Below, piece after piece: positions 48,917 through 59,712 of a stretch of 64,000 bases of DNA (within the stretch, counting starts at the first letter, position 1; each line of letters begins with the position of its first letter). A program made the position numbers and the translations under genes. The notes under the pieces were generated by a model, which was not told where the DNA came from, searched no databases, and saw only the letters and a list, made by a program, of their open reading frames with translations. Origin of the DNA: Serratia oryzae (GTDB lineage: Bacteria; Pseudomonadota; Gammaproteobacteria; Enterobacterales; Enterobacteriaceae); the NCBI RefSeq assembly GCF_001976145.1, contig NZ_MOXD01000012.1, positions 62,001-126,000 of the forward strand. Direction: 5' to 3'.

Positions 48917-49741
48917 TTAGTCGATGGTGCGCAATAACTCATTAATCCCGACTTTACCGCGCGTTTTGGCGTCGACTTTTTTCACAATCACCGCGCAGTA
49001 CAGGCTATATGAGCCGTCTTTGGAAGGCAAGTTGCCGGAAACCACCACTGAACCCGCCGGGACGCGGCCATAATGCACTTCACCGGTTTCACGGTCATAG
49101 ATGCGGGTGCTTTGGCCGAGATAAACGCCCATGGAGATCACCGAACCTTCTTCCACGATCACCCCTTCCACCACTTCGGAGCGCGCGCCGATGAAGCAGT
49201 TGTCTTCGATGATGGTTGGGTTAGCCTGCAATGGTTCCAGCACGCCACCGATGCCGACGCCGCCAGACAGGTGAACGTTTTTACCGATCTGCGCGCAAGA
49301 CCCCACGGTGGCCCAGGTATCAACCATGGTGCCTTCATCTACGTAGGCACCGATGTTGACGTAAGACGGCATCAGCACGGTATTACGAGCGATAAACGCG
49401 CCCTGACGGACGGTGGCCGGTGGCACCACGCGGAAGCCTTCTTTCTGGAAGCGTGCTTCGTCGTAATTGGCGAATTTCATTGGCACTTTGTCGTAGTAAC
49501 GGGTTTCAGCACCGTCCATCACCTGGTTGTCGTTGATGCGGAAAGAAAGCAGCACGGCTTTTTTCAGCCACTGGTGGGTGACCCATTGACCGTCGATCTT
49601 CTCGGCAACGCGCAGAGCGCCGCTGTCCAGCAAGGCGATCACTTGGTTTACCGCTTCACGCGTTACGGTGTCTACGTTGGCCGGGGTGATATCTGCGCGG
49701 CGTTCGAAGGCGCTTTCAATAACGTTCTGTAATTGCTGCAT
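48917..49741 (-). CDS. dapD: Tetrahydrodipicolinate N-succinyltransferase DapD
   Basis: Transfers succinyl from succinyl-CoA to tetrahydrodipicolinate in the lysine and meso-diaminopimelate pathway, supplying peptidoglycan. 274 residues, the same as E. coli. The left-handed beta-helix with hexapeptide repeats is visible ([35 protein letters not shown]). It follows glnD on the minus strand, but a 200-bp palindromic repeat lies between them. Confidence 0.97.
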   Translation of the reverse strand: MQQLQNVIESAFERRADITPANVDTVTREAVNQVIALLDSGALRVAEKIDGQWVTHQWLKKAVLLSFRINDNQVMDGAETRYYDKVPMKFANYDEARFQKEGFRVVPPATVRQGAFIARNTVLMPSYVNIGAYVDEGTMVDTWATVGSCAQIGKNVHLSGGVGIGGVLEPLQANPTIIEDNCFIGARSEVVEGVIVEEGSVISMGVYLGQSTRIYDRETGEVHYGRVPAGSVVVSGNLPSKDGSYSLYCAVIVKKVDAKTRGKVGINELLRTID

Positions 49742-49780
49742 GCTGTTCTCTGTCCTGGTTTTAGTTACGAAGGTTACTTG

Positions 49781-49980
49781 TATACCCTAAATAATTCGAG
49801 TTGCAGGACAAAAACGCAATGCGTTTTTGAACAGCACTGGTGCTGGCCCCAAAGGGGCGAGGCTCAGACTTGGGCCGAGTAATGCGGCAAGCGAGCGAAT
49901 CCCTAGGAGCCTACTTAGGTAGGTGACTAGGGTGAGCTCGCGTAGCCAACACACCTGCAACTTGAAGTATGCCGGGTATA
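49781..49980. repeat. Palindromic intergenic repeat, 200-bp copy
   Basis: Imperfect terminal inverted repeats of 27 bp (starts TATACCCTAAATAATTCGAG; ends AACTTGAAGTATGCCGGGTATA shortened here to CTTGAAGTATGCCGGGTATA). Inside are the hairpin CAAAAACGC-AAT-GCGTTTTTG and a three-part stem (GCGAGC/GCTCGC, CCCTAG/CTAGGG, CCTAC/GTAGG). It encodes no protein. It abuts the glnD stop codon exactly. The ends and first hairpin match the copy at 19141-19218. It looks like a MITE-type non-autonomous element. Confidence 0.88.
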
Positions 49981-52659
49981 TCACATTTTATCGTTTGGAT
50001 TGAGTGCCTCTGTCAACCGTTGTTCCAACTTTCTGCGTGTTTCTGGATTCAGAGCACGCCGATCGCTGTCGGCTAAAATAAACAAGTCCTCCACCCGTTC
50101 GCCGATGGTGGAAATGCGCGCGCCGTGCAGCGAAAGCCCAAGCGCGGCAAACACTTCACCGACCCGCGCCAGCAGGCCGGGCTGATCGAGAGCGATCAAT
50201 TCCAGATAGCTGCGGCGATCGGTGTGGGTTGGTAGGAAATTGACCTCGGTCGGTACGCTGAAATGACGCAGTTTGGAGGAGGGGCGGCGCGCGCGCGGTG
50301 GCTGATATTCCCGCTGGGTGATCGCCTGCTCCAGCGCATGGCGGATCGTGGCATGACGATCCTGTGCCAGCGGGCTGCCGTCTGGCTCCAGCACGATAAA
50401 GGTATCCATGGCGATCCCATCGCGGTTGGTGAAGATCTGGGCGTCGTGCACGCTGAGGTTACGCCGATCCAGTTCACCGACCACGGCGGCAAACAGGTAA
50501 GGGCGATCCGGGCTCCAGATAAAGATCTCGGTACCGCCACGCGTTGCCTGGCGGCTGACCAGCACCAGCGGCTTGGTTGAATCATGCACCAGCAGGTGAC
50601 GGGCATGCCACGCCAACTGATTCGGTGAATGACGCAGGAAGTAATCGGCGCGGCAACGGCTCCAGATATGGTGCAGTGCCTCTTCATTGATATTGTCCAT
50701 ACGCAGCAACGCCAGCGCTTGCAGGCGGTGATGGCGCACACGTTCGCGCAGATCCGGGCTGTTCTGCATGCCGCGACGCAACTGTTTTTCAGTCGCGAAG
50801 TACAGTTCGCGCAATAGGCTCTGCTTCCAACTGTTCCACAGGGTTTCGTTGGTGGCGCAGATATCCGCGACCGTCAGGCACACCAGATAACGCAGACGAG
50901 TTTCGCTCTGCACTTCGCTGCTGAACTGCTGGATAACGTTAGGATCTTGGATATCGCGCCGTTGAGCGGTAACGGACATCAGCAGGTGGCAGCGCACCAG
51001 CCAGGCAACCAACTGCGTTTCGCGCGAGTTCAGGCCGTGCAGCTCCGCAAATTCCAGCGCGTCCTGCGCACCAAGAATGGAGTGATCGCCCCCACGCCCT
51101 TTGGCGATATCGTGAAAGAGCGCTGCCAACAACAGCAACTCAGGGTGTGGCAAGCGTGGATATAACTCCACGCACAGCGGATGGCGCGGGCGCGTTTCCT
51201 CATCGGCGAAGCTTTCCAGCTTTTGCAGGACGCGCACGGTGTGTTCGTCAACGGTGTAAGCATGGAACAGGTCAAACTGCATCTGCCCGACGATGTTGCC
51301 CCACTGCGGCATATAAGCCCAGAGCACGCTGTGGCGATGCATTGGCACCAGAGCGCGCGAAACTGCGCCAGGATGGCGCAGAATGGCCATGAACAGATCG
51401 CGGGCTTCAGGAATATTGCACAGCGGCTGTTCCAGGTGGCGGCGTGCGTGGCGTAACTGGCGCACCGTGGTGGAGTAAATGCCCCTGATTTCGCGGTTAC
51501 GCACCATCAGGTAGAACATGCGCATGATGGCTTCCGGCTGGCGCATAAACAGCGTTTCATCGCGTAGATCGATCAGATCGCCGCGCAGTTGGAAATCGTC
51601 ATTCAGCGGGCGTGGTTTTTCTGTGGCATCCAGCGCCAGAATCGCTTCATCAAACAACTGCAATAACATGTGGTTGAGTTCGCTGACGCGGCGCGTCATG
51701 CGGTAGAAATCTTTCATCATGTGCTCAACCGGCTCATTACCTTCGCCTTGGTAGCGCAGCAATTGGGCGACGTTGAGCTGGCGATCAAACAGCAGGCGGT
51801 TGTCGTAGCGCGGCAGTACCAGGTGTAGCGCAAAACGGATGCGCCACAGAAAGCTCTGGCACTCTTTCAGTTCATTGCGCTCGGCCTGCGTCAGGAAGCC
51901 GAAACCGACCATTTCATCCAAGGAGGTGGCACCGAAGTGACGCCGGGCCACCCACAGCAACGTGTGAATATCGCGCAGGCCGCCGGGGCTGCTCTTGATA
52001 TCGGGTTCCAGGTTGTAGCTGGTACCATGATAATGCTGATGGCGCTCCTGTTGTTCCAGCACTTTGGCGTGGAAAAATTCTGGCGATGGCCAGAAACCGT
52101 CGCTGAAAATGTGTTTCTGCATTTGCAGGAACAGGGCGACGTCACCGCAAATCATGCGTGATTCGATCAGGTTGGTAGCGACGGTCAGATCGGCCAGCCC
52201 TTCCAGCAGGCACTCTTCCAGCGTACGCACGCTGTGGCCGACTTCCAGTTTCAGATCCCACAATAGGGTAATGAACTCGCCGATGCGGGCGGCCTGTTCA
52301 TCGCTCAGGCGTTGCTGGCTGAGCACCAGCACGTCGATATCGGAAAGCGGGTGCAGCTCGCCGCGGCCATAACCGCCGACGGCAACCAGCGCGGTTTCCG
52401 GGATCGCGGTAAAACCGTAGAATTCCCACAAGCGGCGCAGCAGCCGATCGATGAACTCACTGCGGGCAGCCACCAGGTTTTCGGCGCTGGAACCGGCATT
52501 GAAGGCCGCGGCCAGCCACTGCTGGAACTGTTCCAGGCGTTGCTTGAGTGCCACGCAGTTGAGCTCTTCATCGCCATAGGCGTTAGGAGACTCAGGCTGC
52601 TTTGGCATAGCCTGTGGCGGAATGACCGATGTGTCGAATTCACGATGGTTTTCAGACAT
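49981..52659 (-). CDS. glnD: Bifunctional uridylyltransferase/uridylyl-removing enzyme GlnD
   Basis: Primary nitrogen sensor that uridylylates and deuridylylates PII proteins in response to glutamine. 892 residues (E. coli 890). Nucleotidyltransferase motif [16 protein letters not shown] with D107 and D109; HD-domain motif [15 protein letters not shown] near the middle; two C-terminal ACT domains ([37 protein letters not shown]). It links functionally to ptsP (nitrogen PTS) at the other end of the window. Map lies upstream, the palindromic repeat immediately downstream. Confidence 0.97.
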   Translation of the reverse strand: MSENHREFDTSVIPPQAMPKQPESPNAYGDEELNCVALKQRLEQFQQWLAAAFNAGSSAENLVAARSEFIDRLLRRLWEFYGFTAIPETALVAVGGYGRGELHPLSDIDVLVLSQQRLSDEQAARIGEFITLLWDLKLEVGHSVRTLEECLLEGLADLTVATNLIESRMICGDVALFLQMQKHIFSDGFWPSPEFFHAKVLEQQERHQHYHGTSYNLEPDIKSSPGGLRDIHTLLWVARRHFGATSLDEMVGFGFLTQAERNELKECQSFLWRIRFALHLVLPRYDNRLLFDRQLNVAQLLRYQGEGNEPVEHMMKDFYRMTRRVSELNHMLLQLFDEAILALDATEKPRPLNDDFQLRGDLIDLRDETLFMRQPEAIMRMFYLMVRNREIRGIYSTTVRQLRHARRHLEQPLCNIPEARDLFMAILRHPGAVSRALVPMHRHSVLWAYMPQWGNIVGQMQFDLFHAYTVDEHTVRVLQKLESFADEETRPRHPLCVELYPRLPHPELLLLAALFHDIAKGRGGDHSILGAQDALEFAELHGLNSRETQLVAWLVRCHLLMSVTAQRRDIQDPNVIQQFSSEVQSETRLRYLVCLTVADICATNETLWNSWKQSLLRELYFATEKQLRRGMQNSPDLRERVRHHRLQALALLRMDNINEEALHHIWSRCRADYFLRHSPNQLAWHARHLLVHDSTKPLVLVSRQATRGGTEIFIWSPDRPYLFAAVVGELDRRNLSVHDAQIFTNRDGIAMDTFIVLEPDGSPLAQDRHATIRHALEQAITQREYQPPRARRPSSKLRHFSVPTEVNFLPTHTDRRSYLELIALDQPGLLARVGEVFAALGLSLHGARISTIGERVEDLFILADSDRRALNPETRRKLEQRLTEALNPNDKM

Positions 52660-52673
52660 GATGTGCAGCCCAT

Positions 52674-52884
52674 AAAAAAAGCCGGCATCAGCCTAATGTT
52701 TGTCAGTTAAGGCTAACCAGTTCCCTCTCCCTTGGGGAGAGGGTTAGGGGGAGGGGACGATCACCGCACGACTTGCCCCTCACCCCGCCCCTCTCCCACA
52801 GGGAGAGGGGGCGATGCCTTGAGCCATTGATGCATGATTATGCTGCTTTGCGCTTAACTGACAAGCATTACGGCATCAGCCGGC
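52674..52884 (-). repeat. Nested palindromic region between map and glnD
   Basis: Outer arms at 52681-52710 and 52854-52884 are complementary over about 30 bp with small mismatches. Inside are two related hairpins, CCCTCTCCCTTGGGGAGAGG at 52723-52742 and CCCTCTCCCACAGGGAGAGG at 52788-52807, which are also complementary to each other through GGGTTAGGGGGAGGGG and CCCCTCACCCC. On the minus strand the outer structure ends in seven Ts (52674-52680), so the whole can act as a terminator for map. It overlaps no gene. Confidence 0.8.
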
Positions 52885-52906
52885 TTGTGACCAGAAACAG
52901 CAGTGC

Positions 52907-53704
52907 TTACTGCTGTTCGTGCGTAATGATGCTGGGGATGGTGTCATCCTTGCGCAACGTCATTATCTCGCAGCCGTTATCAGTGACCACAATAGTATGC
53001 TCATACTGTGCCGACAAGCTGCGATCTTTGGTTTTTACCGTCCAACCGTCCTTCATGGTGCGGATACGGAAATCACCGGCATTCACCATAGGTTCGATGG
53101 TGAAGGCCATACCGGCTTGCAGCACTACGCCGCCGTCGTCAGCATCGTAATGCAGTACCTGGGGTTCTTCATGGAAGACTTCACCAATACCATGGCCGCA
53201 ATATTCGCGCACTACGGAAAATCTCTCGGCCTCGACATATTGCTGGATGGCTTTACCCAGGGTGCGCAGGCGGATACCCGGTTTGACCATTTTCAACGCC
53301 AGATAAAGGCTTTCCTGCGTAACGCGGCACAGGCGCTCACCCAGAATCGTGGGGGTGCCGACGATAAACATCTTGGAAGTATCGCCGTGGAAGCCGTCTT
53401 TGATCACGGTGACGTCGATGTTGACGATATCGCCATCTTTCAACACTTTCTCGTCACTCGGGATACCGTGGCACACCACTTCATTCACCGAGATACAGAC
53501 GGATTTCGGGAAGCCGTGATAACCCAGGCAAGCTGAAATGGCCTGCTGTTCATTGGTGATGTAGTCGTGACAGATTCTATCCAGTTCGCCAGTGGTCACG
53601 CCAGGTTTGACGTGCGGCTCAATGATCTCCAGCACTTCAGCGGCCAGGCGGCCAGCAACGCGCATTTTCTGGATATCATCAGGTGTTTTAATTGAGATTG
53701 CCAT
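52907..53704 (-). CDS. map: Methionine aminopeptidase, type I
   Basis: Removes the initiator methionine from nascent proteins; essential. 265 residues from ATG at 53702-53704 (MAISIKTPDDIQKM; E. coli 264). The pita-bread metal site is intact: Asp in GDIVNIDVTV and FHGDTSKMF, His in YCGHGIG, Glu in FTIEPMV and SAQYEHTIVV. A TTG one codon upstream is not needed. It is divergent from rpsB, as in E. coli. Confidence 0.97.
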   Translation of the reverse strand: MAISIKTPDDIQKMRVAGRLAAEVLEIIEPHVKPGVTTGELDRICHDYITNEQQAISACLGYHGFPKSVCISVNEVVCHGIPSDEKVLKDGDIVNIDVTVIKDGFHGDTSKMFIVGTPTILGERLCRVTQESLYLALKMVKPGIRLRTLGKAIQQYVEAERFSVVREYCGHGIGEVFHEEPQVLHYDADDGGVVLQAGMAFTIEPMVNAGDFRIRTMKDGWTVKTKDRSLSAQYEHTIVVTDNGCEIMTLRKDDTIPSIITHEQQ

Positions 53705-53830
53705 CAAGTTAGTCCGCAGGTGTCGTTATTATCGACAGTATGTAAGAAGGAAGGGCATTAACTTATGGTATCAGCCCGGCCAGAGGCTGCCAAATTTGAT
53801 TTCGAAACGGTGGTGCGGATGCAACAAATG

Positions 53831-53860
53831 TTGGTGTCGGGGGCCGGTTTATGGTATAAA
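53831..53860 (+). promoter_or_regulatory. rpsB-tsf promoter
   Basis: -35 TTGGTG and -10 TATAAA with an 18-bp spacer, followed by the GC-rich discriminator GCGCGCC, typical of ribosomal promoters under stringent control. The rest of the 356-bp gap between map and rpsB is the long 5' leader. Confidence 0.65.
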
Positions 53861-53950
53861 GCGCGCCGGCAGATCCGTACTTCATCCTTACGAGTTGTGC
53901 GGAAATGACCGAAATACTTTAACTGCACTCACATTGTGTAAATAACACAC

Positions 53951-54023
53951 ACGTATCGACACATCCGCCGGGGTGCCTTGAGATGGCTTAGGTCATTGTC
54001 CGGGTCGGCGTTATGGGATACGT
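53951..54023 (+). promoter_or_regulatory. t44 / S2 leader element of rpsB
   Basis: Conserved 5' UTR structure known as t44 (tff) in E. coli, implicated in S2 autoregulation of rpsB-tsf. The closing stem ACGTATC / GATACGT (53951-53957, 54017-54023) encloses ACATCCGCCGGGGTGCCTTG and GGCTTAGGTCATTGTCCGGG, near-identical to E. coli from memory. The rpsB start is 37 bp downstream. Confidence 0.88.
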
Positions 54024-54033
54024 GGAGGCATAA

Positions 54034-54786
<753 letters not shown>

Positions 54787-54831
54787 TAAGGTCGAGCCCT
54801 TATTAACCAGGTATTGACATATGTTGGTTAG

Positions 54832-54858
54832 GGGGGCCTTTAAAGGCCCCCTTTGCTT
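54832..54858 (+). terminator. Attenuator hairpin between rpsB and tsf
   Basis: The 20-bp palindrome GGGGGCCTTT / AAAGGCCCCC is followed by a poor T-tract (TTTGCTT). It probably terminates only part of the transcription, lowering tsf relative to rpsB. Confidence 0.7.
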
Positions 54859-54904
54859 ATCTGAATGAGAACTGTCTCCACGTGAGATAACCGAGGAAAA
54901 AGAA

Positions 54905-55756
54905 ATGGCTGATATTACCGCTGCCCTGGTAAAAGAACTGCGTGAACGTACTGCCGCAGGTATGATGGAATGTAAGAAGGCGCTGGTTGAATCTAACGGC
55001 GACATCGAGCTGGCTATCGAAAACATGCGTAAGTCTGGTGCGATCAAAGCAGCGAAAAAAGCAGGCAACGTAGCTGCTGACGGCGTGATCAAAACCAAGA
55101 TCGAAGGCAACTACGGCATGATCCTGGAAGTTAACTGCCAGACCGACTTCGTCGCTAAAGATGCTGGTTTCCAGGCGTTTGCCAATAAAGTGCTGGATGC
55201 CGCTGTTGCTGGCAAAATCACTGACGTTGATGTTCTGAAAGCGCAGTTCGAAGAAGAGCGCGTAGCGCTGGTGGCAAAAATTGGTGAGAACATCAATATT
55301 CGCCGCGTAGCTGCTCTGGAAGGCGAAGTGCTGGGTAGCTACCTGCACGGCGCGCGCATCGGTGTATTGGTGGCGGCTAAAGGCGCGGACGAAGAGCTGG
55401 TTAAACAGCTGGCGATGCACGTTGCGGCGAGCAAGCCTGAGTTCGTCAAGCCTGAAGATGTGTCTGCTGAAGTGGTAGAAAAAGAGTACCAGGTTCAGTT
55501 GGACATCGCCATGCAGTCTGGCAAGCCGAAAGAAATCGCAGAGAAAATGGTTGAAGGCCGCATGAAGAAATTCACCGGCGAAGTGTCTCTGACCGGTCAA
55601 CCTTTCGTGATGGACCCAGCGAAAACCGTTGCTCAACTGTTGAAAGAGCACGGTGCTGAAGTGATTAACTTCATCCGCTTTGAAGTGGGTGAGGGTATTG
55701 AGAAAGTTGAAACCGATTTCGCTGCTGAAGTTGCAGCAATGAGCAAACAGTCTTAA
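54905..55756 (+). CDS. tsf: Elongation factor Ts
   Basis: Guanine-nucleotide exchange factor of EF-Tu. 283 residues, the same as E. coli. The N-terminal UBA-like module ([20 protein letters not shown]) and the EF-Tu contact [13 protein letters not shown] are intact. GAGGAAAAAG lies before ATG 54905. It is second in rpsB-tsf, and an intrinsic terminator follows. Confidence 0.98.
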   Translation: MADITAALVKELRERTAAGMMECKKALVESNGDIELAIENMRKSGAIKAAKKAGNVAADGVIKTKIEGNYGMILEVNCQTDFVAKDAGFQAFANKVLDAAVAGKITDVDVLKAQFEEERVALVAKIGENINIRRVAALEGEVLGSYLHGARIGVLVAAKGADEELVKQLAMHVAASKPEFVKPEDVSAEVVEKEYQVQLDIAMQSGKPKEIAEKMVEGRMKKFTGEVSLTGQPFVMDPAKTVAQLLKEHGAEVINFIRFEVGEGIEKVETDFAAEVAAMSKQS

Positions 55757-55765
55757 TGCCTGTTA

Positions 55766-55797
55766 ATGGAGCCGCCGTCAGGCGGTTCCATTTTATC
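55766..55797 (+). terminator. Intrinsic terminator after tsf
   Basis: An 11-bp stem ATGGAGCCGCC / GGCGGTTCCAT (one G-U pair) with loop GTCA is followed by TTTTAT. Confidence 0.88.
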
Positions 55798-55904
55798 CAG
55801 CCAGAGATAATCCGATGGCGAGCCTGGTGCGGCTATACTCAGCACAGGTGCAACGTATCGGCCCAAACCCCCAATACTATTACTGCTTCTTAGGACAGAA
55901 CACC

Positions 55905-56630
55905 ATGGCAACCAATGCAAAACCCGTTTATCAGCGTATCCTGCTCAAACTGAGCGGCGAAGCCCTGCAAGGTGCTGAAGGCTTTGGGATCGACGCTAGC
56001 GTTTTGGATCGCATGGCTCAGGAAGTAAAAGAGCTGGTCGAGCTGGGCATTCAGGTCGGTGTAGTTATTGGCGGTGGTAACCTTTTCCGCGGTGCGGGCC
56101 TGGCACAAGCCGGCATGAACCGCGTAGTGGGCGACCACATGGGAATGCTGGCGACCGTGATGAACGGCCTGGCTATGCGTGATGCACTGCACCGCGCCTA
56201 TGTGAACGCCCGCCTGATGTCCGCAATCCCACTGAACGGTGTGTGTGACAGCTACAGCTGGGCAGAGGCGATCAGCCTGCTGCGTAATAACCGCGTAGTG
56301 ATTTTCTCAGCCGGTACCGGCAACCCGTTCTTCACCACCGATTCTGCCGCCTGCCTGCGTGGGATCGAAATTGAAGCCGATGTGGTATTGAAAGCGACTA
56401 AAGTGGATGGTGTATACTCCGCTGATCCGGTGAAAAATCCGGATGCAACGCTGTACGAACAGTTAACCTATCAAGACGTGCTGGAACGCGAATTAAAAGT
56501 GATGGATCTGGCCGCATTTACGCTGGCGCGCGACCATGGCTTGCCTATCCGCGTATTCAATATGAATAAGCCGGGCGCACTGCGCCGTGTGGTGATGGGT
56601 GAGAACGAAGGCACGCTGATCACCAAATAA
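55905..56630 (+). CDS. pyrH: UMP kinase
   Basis: Hexameric amino-acid-kinase-fold enzyme, phosphorylates UMP to UDP. 241 residues from ATG 55905 ([21 protein letters not shown]), the same as E. coli; an upstream frame extension of 30 residues is excluded, and AGGA precedes this ATG. Motifs [15 protein letters not shown] and [26 protein letters not shown] (read as [12 protein letters not shown] and LKATKVDG) are conserved. A TATACT -10-like box at 55834-55839 suggests its own promoter. Confidence 0.97.
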   Translation: MATNAKPVYQRILLKLSGEALQGAEGFGIDASVLDRMAQEVKELVELGIQVGVVIGGGNLFRGAGLAQAGMNRVVGDHMGMLATVMNGLAMRDALHRAYVNARLMSAIPLNGVCDSYSWAEAISLLRNNRVVIFSAGTGNPFFTTDSAACLRGIEIEADVVLKATKVDGVYSADPVKNPDATLYEQLTYQDVLERELKVMDLAAFTLARDHGLPIRVFNMNKPGALRRVVMGENEGTLITK

Positions 56631-56698
56631 AGGGTGATTGGTCAAATTTAGCGGGCGGATAACGCGGGGCGTTGGCCGTTCCTTGAGTAACATTCACG

Positions 56699-56719
56699 GG
56701 CAATACCTGTGGTATTGCC
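56699..56719 (+). other. Perfect hairpin in the frr leader
   Basis: GGCAATACC and GGTATTGCC form a 9-bp stem with loop TGT, 33 bp before the frr start. No T-run follows. It may protect or regulate the mRNA. Confidence 0.5.
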
Positions 56720-56751
56720 TGCCAAGTAACCAGCTTCCAAGGGTTTGCAAC

Positions 56752-57309
56752 GTGATTAATGAAATCAGAAAAGATGCTGATTCACGCATGGAAAAAAGCG
56801 TCGAAGCATTTAAAAACCAAATCAGCAAGATCCGCACCGGCCGTGCTTCTCCAAGCATTTTGGACGGTATCATGGTGGAATACTACGGTTCGGCCACGCC
56901 ACTGCGTCAGTTGGCCAACGTGACCGTAGAAGATTCCCGTACTCTGGCGATCAACCTATTTGATCGTTCTTTGGGGTCGGCTGTAGAAAAAGCCATTATG
57001 TCATCCGATCTTGGTCTGAATCCAAACTCGGCCGGTAGCGTAATTCGTGTGCCACTTCCACCGCTGACTGAAGAACGCCGTAAGGATCTGATCAAGGTCG
57101 TGCGTGGTGAAGCCGAGCAGGGGCGTGTCGCCGTGCGTAACATCCGCCGTGATGCTAATGATAAAGTGAAAGCGCTGCTGAAAGACAAAGAAATCAGCGA
57201 AGATGAAGATCGCCGTTCACAAGAAGACATTCAGAAAATGACCGATGCCTACATCAAGCTGCTTGATGCCGCATTGGCAGACAAAGAAAAAGAGCTGATG
57301 GATTTCTAA
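56752..57309 (+). CDS. frr: Ribosome recycling factor
   Basis: Splits post-termination ribosomes with EF-G. 185 residues from GTG 56752 ([19 protein letters not shown]), the same as E. coli. AAGGG is 8 bp upstream; a 38-residue upstream extension is unsupported. The helical coiled-coil domain with [13 protein letters not shown] and [18 protein letters not shown] is intact. Strong terminator downstream. Confidence 0.97.
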   Translation: MINEIRKDADSRMEKSVEAFKNQISKIRTGRASPSILDGIMVEYYGSATPLRQLANVTVEDSRTLAINLFDRSLGSAVEKAIMSSDLGLNPNSAGSVIRVPLPPLTEERRKDLIKVVRGEAEQGRVAVRNIRRDANDKVKALLKDKEISEDEDRRSQEDIQKMTDAYIKLLDAALADKEKELMDF

Positions 57310-57321
57310 TCAGCATCGCGC

Positions 57322-57359
57322 AGAAAGAAAGCGTCGCCTGGGCGGCGCTTTCTTTTTTG
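57322..57359 (+). terminator. Intrinsic terminator after frr
   Basis: A 12-13-bp stem, AGAAAGCGTCGCC with GGCGGCGCTTTCT, is followed by TTTTTG. It begins 16 bp after the frr stop. Confidence 0.9.
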
Positions 57360-57466
57360 TGGCGCAGATCCCGTTTTATCGTACTGAAAGATCATGGACA
57401 AGCAGTGGCTCAGGTTACACACTGGGGCACTTCCGATCTCATCAGACAGTGATTCAGAGCAAATTC

Positions 57467-58663
57467 ATGAAGCAACTGACTATTCTGGGCTCCACGGGTT
57501 CTGTGGGTGCCAGCACCCTGGCCGTGGTCAGGGAGAATCCCGACCTTTTCGCGATTAAAGCCTTGGTCGCCGGCCGCAATGTCGCGGTGATGGCGCAGCA
57601 GTGTATAGAGTTCCGCCCTGCCTATGCGTCAATGGCCGATGAAAGCGCCGCGCGCGAGTTACGCGCCATTTTGGCGGAAAACGCGGTGAAAACCGAGGTG
57701 TTGGCGGGAGAGCAGTCAGCCTGTGAATTGGCCGCACTGAGCGACGTCGATCAGGTAACAGCGGCTATTGTTGGGGCCGCTGGGTTACTGCCTACCTTGG
57801 CCGCTGTCCGTGCCGGTAAACAGGTACTGCTGGCGAATAAAGAGTCGCTAGTAACCTGTGGCCGCCTGTTTATGGATGCAGTGCAACAAAGTCAGGCGCA
57901 ATTGTTGCCGTTGGACAGCGAGCATAATGCCATTTTTCAGAGCTTGCCCGAGGGCATTCAGCGGCAGTTGGGTTACTCTTCTCTGCAGGAGTATGGTGTC
58001 TCACGCATTATTCTCACCGGTTCAGGTGGCCCGTTCCGCACTACGCCACTGGAGCAGTTTGCGGCGATGACGCCGGATCAGGCCTGCGCGCACCCTAACT
58101 GGTCGATGGGGCGTAAGATTTCGGTGGATTCTGCCACCATGATGAACAAAGGCTTGGAATACATCGAAGCCCGCTGGCTGTTCAATGCGTCAGCCGAGCA
58201 AATGGAGGTCATTCTGCATCCGCAGTCGGTGATTCACTCCATGGTGCGCTATGCTGATGGGAGTGTGCTGGCCCAGTTGGGTACGCCAGATATGCGTACG
58301 CCGATCGCCCATGCCATGGCCTATCCGCAGCGGGTTAATTCCGGAGTGGCTGCACTCGATTTTTGCCGTATAGGCGCCCTGACCTTCGCTGAGCCGGAGC
58401 GTGAGCGCTATCCGTGCCTGTATCTGGCAATTGAAGCCTTTGATGCCGGGCAGGCTGCAACGACGGCGCTTAATGCGGCCAACGAAGTTGCCGTGGCGGC
58501 ATTCCTGCAGGAAGAGATCGGGTTTACTGACATTGCCTCCGTGAATCAGAAAGTGGTCGAACGCTTGGCTCTGCAGGAACCTTCTTGTGTTGCAGAGGTC
58601 TTGGACATTGATCGTCAGGCGCGTGAAATAGCTCGCAGTGTAGCCCGAGCATTGCGTGTTTAA
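57467..58663 (+). CDS. dxr: 1-deoxy-D-xylulose 5-phosphate reductoisomerase
   Basis: Second enzyme of the MEP isoprenoid pathway, converts DXP to MEP with NADPH. 398 residues from ATG 57467 ([18 protein letters not shown]), the same as E. coli; a 36-residue upstream extension runs through the frr terminator region and is excluded. The metal and substrate motifs [12 protein letters not shown] and [19 protein letters not shown] (here [15 protein letters not shown]) are conserved. The ribosome-binding site is weak. It feeds isoprenoid precursors to UppS downstream. Confidence 0.97.
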   Translation: MKQLTILGSTGSVGASTLAVVRENPDLFAIKALVAGRNVAVMAQQCIEFRPAYASMADESAARELRAILAENAVKTEVLAGEQSACELAALSDVDQVTAAIVGAAGLLPTLAAVRAGKQVLLANKESLVTCGRLFMDAVQQSQAQLLPLDSEHNAIFQSLPEGIQRQLGYSSLQEYGVSRIILTGSGGPFRTTPLEQFAAMTPDQACAHPNWSMGRKISVDSATMMNKGLEYIEARWLFNASAEQMEVILHPQSVIHSMVRYADGSVLAQLGTPDMRTPIAHAMAYPQRVNSGVAALDFCRIGALTFAEPERERYPCLYLAIEAFDAGQAATTALNAANEVAVAAFLQEEIGFTDIASVNQKVVERLALQEPSCVAEVLDIDRQAREIARSVARALRV

Positions 58664-58718
58664 TCTGTTGCGCATTGTCTGATTTCTTTGCGAATTGCGT
58701 TTGCCGCCGTGGGGCCGT

Positions 58719-58747
58719 TTGTTCGAGCTTCGTGGAGATGGTATAGT
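58719..58747 (+). promoter_or_regulatory. Promoter between dxr and uppS
   Basis: -35 TTGTTC, a 17-bp spacer and -10 TATAGT, with GC-rich CTGCGCC following. The expected start is near 58754. About 100 bp later lies a strong terminator, so the first product is a short RNA or an attenuated uppS leader. Confidence 0.6.
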
Positions 58748-58753
58748 CTGCGC

Positions 58754-58880
58754 CACAATCATCGGATATACCGTTGAATAATGGCCGAATTGGTGCATCC
58801 TGAGCCGATATTTCCCCGTCGTTTTCTGGGGCGCAAGGTGAGCAGACTGAAAAGCTGTGTCAGGCACACGGCTTTTTTTT
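58754..58880 (+). ncRNA. Candidate small RNA or attenuated leader before uppS
   Basis: About 127 nt between the TATAGT promoter and a good intrinsic terminator (AAGCTGTGT / ACACGGCTT at 58852-58860 and 58866-58874, loop CAGGC, eight Ts). A CCCC/GGGG hairpin (58814-58833) lies inside. The U-rich end would suit Hfq binding. No known family is recognised. It could equally be a uppS leader with partial termination. Confidence 0.4.
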
Positions 58881-58944
58881 GCGCGCTAGGGCTGGGTGTT
58901 CAGCTAAAGCCGTTATGTTGCTATCGAGGGAATAAGTACGAGTT

Positions 58945-59703
58945 ATGTCGTCCGCAAACCAACAAGAAGCTAATCTGTCCGCTCAAGGGCCGCGTCATGT
59001 CGCTATTATTATGGATGGTAACGGGCGATGGGCTAAACGTCAGGGTAAGTTACGTGTCTTCGGCCACAAAGCAGGTGTGAAGTCAGTACGCCGTGCGGTC
59101 AGTTTCGCTGCCAGTCATCATTTGGATGCACTCACGCTTTATGCCTTCAGTAGTGAGAACTGGAATCGCCCGGTACAAGAAGTTTCTGCTTTGATGGAGT
59201 TGTTTGTGCGCGCGCTGGACAGCGAAGTAAAAAGTTTGCATAAGCATAACGTCAGGCTGCGTGTGATCGGTGATATCAGCCGTTTCAGCACGCGTTTACA
59301 AGAGCGTATCCGTCGCTCTGAGCAACTGACAGAAAATAACGATGGCCTGGCGCTGAATATTGCCGCCAATTATGGTGGCCGTTGGGATATCATTCAGGGA
59401 GTAAGGGAGCTGGCCGAGCAGGTGCAACAAGGTGTGTTGCACCCGGAGCAGATCAGCGAGGAGCTGTTGAGTGAGCGTGTCTGCATGAGCGATCTGTCAC
59501 CAGTGGATTTAGTGATCCGTACCGGTGGCGAACATCGCATAAGTAACTTCTTGTTGTGGCAAATTGCTTACGCCGAGCTTTACTTTACTGATGTACTCTG
59601 GCCCGATTTTGATGAACTTGTCTTTGAAGGTGCGCTGAATGCATTTGCACAACGTGAGCGTCGCTTCGGGGGAACAACACCTATCGGCACTAATGCGCCT
59701 TAG
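58945..59703 (+). CDS. uppS: Undecaprenyl diphosphate synthase
   Basis: cis-Prenyltransferase (IspU) that makes the C55 lipid carrier for peptidoglycan and O-antigen. 252 residues (E. coli 253). Catalytic Asp is D24 in [22 protein letters not shown] and the C-terminal [15 protein letters not shown] and [13 protein letters not shown] are conserved. It starts 65 bp after a terminator, and cdsA follows 9 bp later. Confidence 0.97.
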   Translation: MSSANQQEANLSAQGPRHVAIIMDGNGRWAKRQGKLRVFGHKAGVKSVRRAVSFAASHHLDALTLYAFSSENWNRPVQEVSALMELFVRALDSEVKSLHKHNVRLRVIGDISRFSTRLQERIRRSEQLTENNDGLALNIAANYGGRWDIIQGVRELAEQVQQGVLHPEQISEELLSERVCMSDLSPVDLVIRTGGEHRISNFLLWQIAYAELYFTDVLWPDFDELVFEGALNAFAQRERRFGGTTPIGTNAP

Positions 59704-59712
59704 GGGGAACTT

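Noticed and set aside
49073-49732. A 219-codon frame opposite dapD
   Set aside because: Mirror of the dapD coding sequence; His- and Asp-rich with no recognisable domain.
58781-59080. A 99-codon frame starting before uppS
   Set aside because: It reads through the intrinsic terminator and into uppS in another frame, with no ribosome-binding site.
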